Shown here piece by piece: positions 14,570 to 18,358 of a stretch of 18,358 nucleotides of DNA. The notes beneath the pieces are model-generated. The model was not told the origin of the DNA, searched no databases, and saw only the letters and a program-made list of their open reading frames with translations. The translations under genes were made by a program, and so were the position numbers. Position 1 is the first letter of the stretch. The number at the start of each line of letters is the position of its first letter. The DNA is from HXMU1420-2 sp040830545 (GTDB taxonomy: Bacteria > Pseudomonadota > Alphaproteobacteria > Rhodobacterales > Rhodobacteraceae). The stretch is taken from assembly GCA_040830545.1 (NCBI GenBank), contig JBFOMB010000051.1, forward strand, positions 1-18,358, written 5' to 3'.

Positions 14570-14620
14570 TTGAATCCCCGAAACGGGCACCGCTAGACTA
14601 CACCTGCTGGCACCGTGCCA
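14570..14620 (+). promoter_or_regulatory. candidate promoter and overlapping operator for the YceI-OmpA gene
   Basis: TTGAAT (14570-14575) and TAGACT (14594-14599) are separated by 18 bp and resemble sigma-70 -35 and -10 boxes. They are followed by the perfect palindrome TGGCACCGTGCCA (14608-14620), whose centre would fall near +8, where a repressor could block transcription. Boxes are only moderate matches, so the call is tentative. Confidence 0.4.
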
Positions 14621-14644
14621 ATTTCAGTTCAAAGTGATCCTGCA

Positions 14645-15691
14645 ATGCGTATTCTTTCGGTTCTATCGCTGTTTTGGGTTTTGGTGTTGGGTGCTACAGC
14701 CTTTGCCGACGACACAAACCCGTTCCGGCAAGGGTGGATTCTGGATCAGGACATGTCGGAACTGCGTTTCATCAGCCTCAAACGCGGCAACATCGCTGAG
14801 ACGAATCATTTCGAACAGATCACCGGACAGATCGACGAAACCGGTAACGCGCGGGTGCGGGTCACACTGAACTCGGTCGAAACCTATCTGGACATTCGAA
14901 ACGTGCGCCTACGGTTCATGTTCTTTGAGACCTTCAAGCATCCGTCGGCCGAAATCACCGTCCGCATCGACCGGGGCAGTCTGAATGATCTGGCCGAGGT
15001 CAAGCGCAAGATCGTGCCGATGGAATACACGCTGAAAATGCGGGACCGCCAGATCACGCGAACCGAGCGGCTGGCCATTTTCCTGATCGACGAAGACACC
15101 GTGTCCGTGTCCAACGCCGACCCGATCTTTGTGGGCGTCAGCGACTTTGATCTGTTTCGCGGGCTGAAACTGCTGGAAGAAGCCGCCTCGGTCAGTATTT
15201 CACCCCTCGCGATTGTCAGCTTTGATTTCACCTTCCATCGAAAGACATCGAAAGAGGGACCGGGTACAGCGGTTGAAGCGGACGTTGCTTCGGCGACATT
15301 CGACCCCAATTCTGTTCGCATCACCGAATGGAACGCGATCAACCCGGATGAACAGACCTGCATCGCCCGGTTCCTGACGCTCGGCCGTCTGGATTCCGTG
15401 CGGTTCGAATCCCGGAGCGCAAGGATCAATACAAACAGCATGGGCCTGTTGGAGGCTTATGCGGACGCAATGGTCCGTTGTCAGACCATCCGCATCCGGA
15501 TCGAGGGGCTGGTGGCACGGGGCGAGGACACAGGAGGCACGCTCGCGCGTCAACGGGCACAGGCGATCAGTCGCACGCTGTGGGCACGTGGCGTGCAACG
15601 ATCCCGCATGACGGCAGAGGCGGGCGGGCGCGTAACCCCATCAACCGAACCGGTTGGCGGCGGGCGGGCGCTGATCACCGTTCTGAACTGA
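14645..15691 (+). CDS. secreted YceI-like / OmpA-like fusion protein
   Basis: The 348-residue product starts with a signal peptide (MRILSVLSLFWVLVLGATAFA, cleavage near residue 21). Residues about 25-200 fit a YceI-like barrel (GWILDQDMSELRFISLKRGN, FEQITGQIDETGNARVRVTLNSVET, then RNVRLRFMFFETFKHPSAEI). YceI proteins bind isoprenoid-type lipids. Residues about 250-348 look like an OmpA-type peptidoglycan-binding domain (VRFESRSARINTNSMGLLEAYA, RIRIEGL, LARQRAQAISRTLWARGVQRSRMTAEAGG). The usual GHTD turn reads GLVA here, so the aspartate that contacts diaminopimelate appears to be missing while the downstream arginine remains. The ATG at 14645 is preferred over a GTG at 14615 that sits in a palindrome. 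The ribosome site is weak. It is divergent from the caspase gene. Confidence 0.8.
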   Translation: MRILSVLSLFWVLVLGATAFADDTNPFRQGWILDQDMSELRFISLKRGNIAETNHFEQITGQIDETGNARVRVTLNSVETYLDIRNVRLRFMFFETFKHPSAEITVRIDRGSLNDLAEVKRKIVPMEYTLKMRDRQITRTERLAIFLIDEDTVSVSNADPIFVGVSDFDLFRGLKLLEEAASVSISPLAIVSFDFTFHRKTSKEGPGTAVEADVASATFDPNSVRITEWNAINPDEQTCIARFLTLGRLDSVRFESRSARINTNSMGLLEAYADAMVRCQTIRIRIEGLVARGEDTGGTLARQRAQAISRTLWARGVQRSRMTAEAGGRVTPSTEPVGGGRALITVLN

Positions 15692-15730
15692 GGTGTGGAC
15701 TTTGACCGCGTTAGCGGCCACATCCCGCGT

Positions 15731-16570
15731 ATGATCATCACCCGTTTGCATGGTCGTCTGGGCAACCAGATGTTTCAATACGCCGCCGCGCGCGGTGCTG
15801 CCGCACGGCTGGGTGTGCCCGTCGCGCTGGATGTCCGCGAGGCAGAGGCGCGCGGCGAGGGTGTGCTGACACGGGTTTTCGACCTGCCCGTTGAAACAGC
15901 AGACAACCTGCCGCCACCTCGGTCATCCCGCGTCGCCTATGCTGCTTGGCGAACACTGGGACAGCCTCCCCGCCTGCTGCGGGAACGCGGGTTGGGCTAC
16001 AACGCGGCAATCGAGCATGTGACAGACCCCGCCTACCTGCATGGGTATTGGCAATGTGAACGGTACTTCGCCCATGTCGCGGATCAGATCCGGGGGGATT
16101 TCACCTTTCCAGCGTTTTCCACCCCGCAAAACAGGTCCATGGCGGACCGGATCGCGGCAACCCCTTCGATTGCGTTGCACGTGCGACGTGGCGATTACCT
16201 GTCGCTTGGGCAGCACACGGTGTGTGACGAAGCCTATTACCTGAACGCACTGGATCAGATCAGGGAAAGTGTGGCTGACCCCGTGGTCTACGTCTTCTCT
16301 GACGATCCAGACTGGGCCAAGGCAAACCTGCCGCTGCCGTGCGAGAAGGTTGTGGTGGATTTCAACGGTCCGGAAACGGATTTCGAAGACATGCGCCTGA
16401 TGTCCCTGTGCCAGCACAACATCATCGGCAATTCGTCGTTTTCCTGGTGGGCGGCGTGGCTGAACCAGACCCCGGGACAGCGCGTGGCCGGACCCGCGCG
16501 GTGGTTTGGGGACCCGAAGATGCAGAACCCGGACATCTTGCCGGAAGGTTGGTTGCGCATCCCGGTTTGA
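15731..16570 (+). CDS. glycosyltransferase family 11 (alpha-1,2-fucosyltransferase-like)
   Basis: GT11 enzymes transfer fucose (or a related deoxysugar) from a GDP donor in alpha-1,2 linkage, usually onto O-antigen or capsule. The 279-residue protein starts with the family signature MIITRLHGRLGNQMFQYAAA, has the donor-binding HVRRGDY motif at residues 150-156, a CDEAYY segment after it and the C-terminal NSSFSWWAAWLN motif near 233-245. The length is normal for bacterial members. The ATG at 15731 was chosen because the signature begins there; an upstream GTG at 15695 with a close GAGG is an alternative start adding 12 residues. The start lies 39 bp after the YceI-OmpA stop, so readthrough is possible, but no functional link is evident. 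The stop is 2 bp from that of the convergent rluA. The acceptor and exact sugar cannot be told. Confidence 0.87.
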   Translation: MIITRLHGRLGNQMFQYAAARGAAARLGVPVALDVREAEARGEGVLTRVFDLPVETADNLPPPRSSRVAYAAWRTLGQPPRLLRERGLGYNAAIEHVTDPAYLHGYWQCERYFAHVADQIRGDFTFPAFSTPQNRSMADRIAATPSIALHVRRGDYLSLGQHTVCDEAYYLNALDQIRESVADPVVYVFSDDPDWAKANLPLPCEKVVVDFNGPETDFEDMRLMSLCQHNIIGNSSFSWWAAWLNQTPGQRVAGPARWFGDPKMQNPDILPEGWLRIPV

Positions 16571-16572
16571 CG

Positions 16573-17226
16573 TTAAAACGGCGCCTTCGCATAGAACCGT
16601 TCCGAATGACCGCCCTCGGGGTTCCTGATCCGCAACTCCTCGGAATGGAGCATCATGCGCGGATAGTCCGACGCCGTGTCAGGCGCATAAAACGGATCGC
16701 CCAGGATGGGATGCCCCAGCGCCAGCATATGCACCCGCAACTGATGACTGCGCCCCGTCTTCGGCGTCAGGCGTACCCGGGTTTCACCATCCCCTTGCCG
16801 CAGCACCCGCCAGTCGGTCTGTGCCGGGCGGCCCCGTTCGTGGCACACCATCTGCAAAGGCCGGTTCGGCCAATCCGCCCGTAGCGGCAAATCAACGGTC
16901 CCGGTTTTCGGCTCCAGATGCCCCGCAATCCGCGCGATGTAGGATTTCTTGGTCTGCCGGTTTTCAAACTGCAACCCCAGGTGCCGCTGCGCATGGGGTG
17001 TCAGGGCGAACACGATCACCCCGGACGTATCCCGGTCCAGCCGATGCACCAGCAACGCATGTGGAAACGCCGCCTGCACCCGCGACAACAGACAATCCGA
17101 CAGATGCTCGCCCCGACCCGGCACGCTCAGCAGGCCCGTGGGCTTGTTAACGGCCAGCACTTGCGCATCCTCGAACAGGATTTCCAGCGGCTCTTGCGGA
17201 GGATGATAGGGTTGCATAACGCTCAT
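16573..17226 (-). CDS. rluA: RluA, dual-specificity 23S rRNA/tRNA pseudouridine synthase
   Basis: RluA isomerises uridine to pseudouridine at position 746 of 23S rRNA and 32 of some tRNAs (E. coli numbering). The 217-residue protein is close to E. coli RluA along its length: PPQEPLEILFEDAQVLAVNKP, GLLSVPGR, the catalytic HRLDRDTSG motif with Asp64, DLPLRADWPNRP, GRPAQTDW and TGRSHQLRVHMLALGHPILG. The ATG at 17226 was chosen because it places the catalytic aspartate at 64 as in the E. coli enzyme; an ATG at 17217 is nearly as good. Neither has a strong ribosome site. It is convergent with the GT11 gene (2 bp between stops) and divergent from the NTF2-like gene. Confidence 0.93.
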   Translation of the reverse strand: MSVMQPYHPPQEPLEILFEDAQVLAVNKPTGLLSVPGRGEHLSDCLLSRVQAAFPHALLVHRLDRDTSGVIVFALTPHAQRHLGLQFENRQTKKSYIARIAGHLEPKTGTVDLPLRADWPNRPLQMVCHERGRPAQTDWRVLRQGDGETRVRLTPKTGRSHQLRVHMLALGHPILGDPFYAPDTASDYPRMMLHSEELRIRNPEGGHSERFYAKAPF

Positions 17227-17303
17227 GACAAAGGCGCTGGTCGCACAGAGCGTCCCGGGTTTCCACCCCTGATCCGCCGCCACCCCAACCTGAGGAGAAT
17301 GAA

Positions 17304-17729
17304 ATGACCTTCGAAAATCTGCACCCGACGATCGAAAAGATGCTGGATGTGGTCGCCTCGGGCGACGAGGCCGGGATTGGCCCCTTGCTCAGCGAAGATG
17401 TGCGGTTCCGCCCGCCCACCTATTGGGCGACCTGGACTGGACGCGAACCGGTGGCTGCCGTGCTGGGCCATGTGGGTCAGGTGTTTACCGATTTCACCTA
17501 TCGGCGGGTCATAGGGTCCGGTGCGGACTGGGCGCTGGAGTTTCAGTGCAAGGTTGGCGAGTATGATGCCGTTGGCGTTGACCTGATCACGCTGGACGAT
17601 GACGGTCTGATCTCGGTCTTCGAGGTCGCGATGCGTCCCTACAAATCCGTCGGTGCGCTCCGCGAGGCGATGAACGAACGGGTCAGGACCGATGCGCGGT
17701 TCCTGAAGTTCCGCGATGCGCTGGGGTGA
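17304..17729 (+). CDS. NTF2/SnoaL-like small protein
   Basis: The 141-residue protein looks like a nuclear transport factor 2 / SnoaL-fold protein: an N-terminal helix pair (LHPTIEKMLDVVASGDEAGIGPLLSEDVRFRPP), the TGREPVAAVLGHVGQVF helix, and beta strands (DWALEFQCKV, YDAVGVDLITLDDDGLISVFEVAMRPYKS) ending the typical cone. Such folds serve as small-molecule binding proteins or isomerases; the substrate here is unknown. It has no signal peptide. The ATG at 17304 is preceded by GAGGAGAATGAA, a good ribosome site. It lies 89 bp upstream of a LysR-type gene in the same direction. Confidence 0.82.
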   Translation: MTFENLHPTIEKMLDVVASGDEAGIGPLLSEDVRFRPPTYWATWTGREPVAAVLGHVGQVFTDFTYRRVIGSGADWALEFQCKVGEYDAVGVDLITLDDDGLISVFEVAMRPYKSVGALREAMNERVRTDARFLKFRDALG

Positions 17730-17742
17730 TGCGGGGCATACA

Positions 17743-17771
17743 TTGACATGCTGAAACTGTTGCAACATGTC
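17743..17771 (+). promoter_or_regulatory. TTGACA box and inverted repeat upstream of the LysR gene
   Basis: TTGACA (17743-17748) is a perfect -35 hexamer, but no good -10 follows at 16-18 bp. It overlaps the left arm of GACATG (17745-17750) / CATGTC (17766-17771), an exact inverted repeat with 15 bp between the arms, located 48-76 bp upstream of the LysR start. Such a position suits autoregulation by a LysR protein, which is an inference. Confidence 0.35.
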
Positions 17772-17818
17772 GCACCTGTAATTCTTCACGAATCCATGTG
17801 ACCGCATTATCCGGGCTT

Positions 17819-18358
17819 ATGGATTATCTGCATCGCTCCTTACCACCGCTCGACCCGCTTGTTGCGTTCGAGGCTGCCGCGCGGCTTGGCAGCTTTACCC
17901 GCGCGGCCGAAGAACTGGACCTGTCGCAAGCCGCCGTCAGCCAACGCATTCGCCAGTTGGAGGATCACTTGGACGCACCGCTGTTCGTCCGGGCGAACCG
18001 CAAGGTCACGCTCACTGCTGCTGGTCAGGCACTGCAACAGGCGACCGGCCCGGCATTGGGTCAGATCGCGGCAACCAGCGACCAGCTGCGCGCACGGGCC
18101 AGCGGCAACCGGTTGAGCATTGCTGTCGATCCGACCATCGCATCAATCTGGCTGATGCCGCGACTGTCGCGCTATCGGGATGAAATCGGCGAAGACCTGT
18201 CCCTGCATGTGACAACAACCGACGATGTGGCGGGCCTGTCGGGGGCGGTCGATCTGACCATCCAGCACGGCACCGGCAAATGGCCTGGACGCGACGCCGC
18301 CCTGCTGTTTTCCGAGGATGTGTTCCCCGTCTGCGCGCCCGACTACCTAATGCACCAC
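17819..18358 (+). CDS. LysR-family transcriptional regulator (N-terminal 180 codons; cut by right edge)
   Basis: LysR proteins are winged helix-turn-helix regulators with a ligand-binding periplasmic-binding-protein-like domain. The frame from the ATG at 17819 is open to the right edge. Residues about 10-68 form the DNA-binding domain (LVAFEAAARLGSFTRAAEEL, LSQAAVSQRIRQLE, APLFVRANRKVTLTAAGQ). The co-inducer domain starts around residue 97 (NRLSIAVDPTIASIWLMPRL) with DDVAGLSGAVDLTIQHGTG and FSEDVFPVCAPDYL. The style resembles the GcvA/AmpR subgroup, but the ligand cannot be inferred. About 110-120 residues are missing beyond the window. The ribosome site is poor; no other start fits better. 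Confidence 0.92.
   Translation, partial: MDYLHRSLPPLDPLVAFEAAARLGSFTRAAEELDLSQAAVSQRIRQLEDHLDAPLFVRANRKVTLTAAGQALQQATGPALGQIAATSDQLRARASGNRLSIAVDPTIASIWLMPRLSRYRDEIGEDLSLHVTTTDDVAGLSGAVDLTIQHGTGKWPGRDAALLFSEDVFPVCAPDYLMHH

Noticed and set aside
1..18358. CRISPR arrays, tRNA or rRNA genes, insertion sequences
   Set aside because: No regularly spaced direct repeats, cloverleaf sequence or transposase/integrase motifs were seen anywhere in the window.

Overview
The window looks like part of a chromosome from a GC-rich alphaproteobacterium, most likely a marine Rhodobacterales (Roseobacter-type) species. This is inferred from base composition, codon use and the style of the proteins; no rRNA or other phylogenetic marker is present, so the assignment is provisional.

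Positions 1-8888 (all minus strand) hold the sheath/baseplate half of a type VI secretion system (T6SS). Transcription runs right to left: tssA, tssB, tssC, hcp, tagJ(impE), tssE, tssF, tssG and clpV(tssH), which runs off the left edge. Junctions are mostly tight (8-nt overlap tagJ/tssE, 3-nt gap tssE/tssF, 37-nt overlap tssF/tssG). There are two longer gaps: 104 bp between tssA and tssB, and 105 bp after hcp, which holds two tandem hairpins. The membrane complex (tssJLM), tssK and vgrG are not in the window and would have to lie to the left or elsewhere.

Positions 8889-9179 are a divergent promoter region. From 9180 a plus-strand operon runs away from the T6SS: a small secreted four-cysteine protein, an ExbB/TolQ-type proton channel, two different ExbD/TolR-type proteins, and a 596-residue TonB-like protein with an N-terminal SxxxH transmembrane anchor, a long Ala/Pro/Gln-rich linker and a C-terminal DUF4384-like domain. 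The last three genes are translationally coupled by ATGA overlaps. A 105-bp imperfect palindrome (12878-12982) separates this operon from a convergent gene for an exported caspase-like protease with an intact His/Cys dyad and a C-terminal CxxCH motif. Divergent from the caspase gene is a secreted YceI-OmpA fusion. Together these form the most interesting part of the window: a proton-motive-force-driven envelope module with a periplasmic caspase, next to a T6SS. A functional link to the T6SS is inferred from position only.

From 15731 rightward the content is ordinary or unrelated: a GT11 (alpha-1,2-fucosyltransferase family) glycosyltransferase, rluA on the minus strand (stop codons only 2 bp apart), an NTF2/SnoaL-like small protein, and the first 180 codons of a LysR-family regulator cut by the right edge. 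No tRNA, rRNA, CRISPR array, transposase or integrase was seen.
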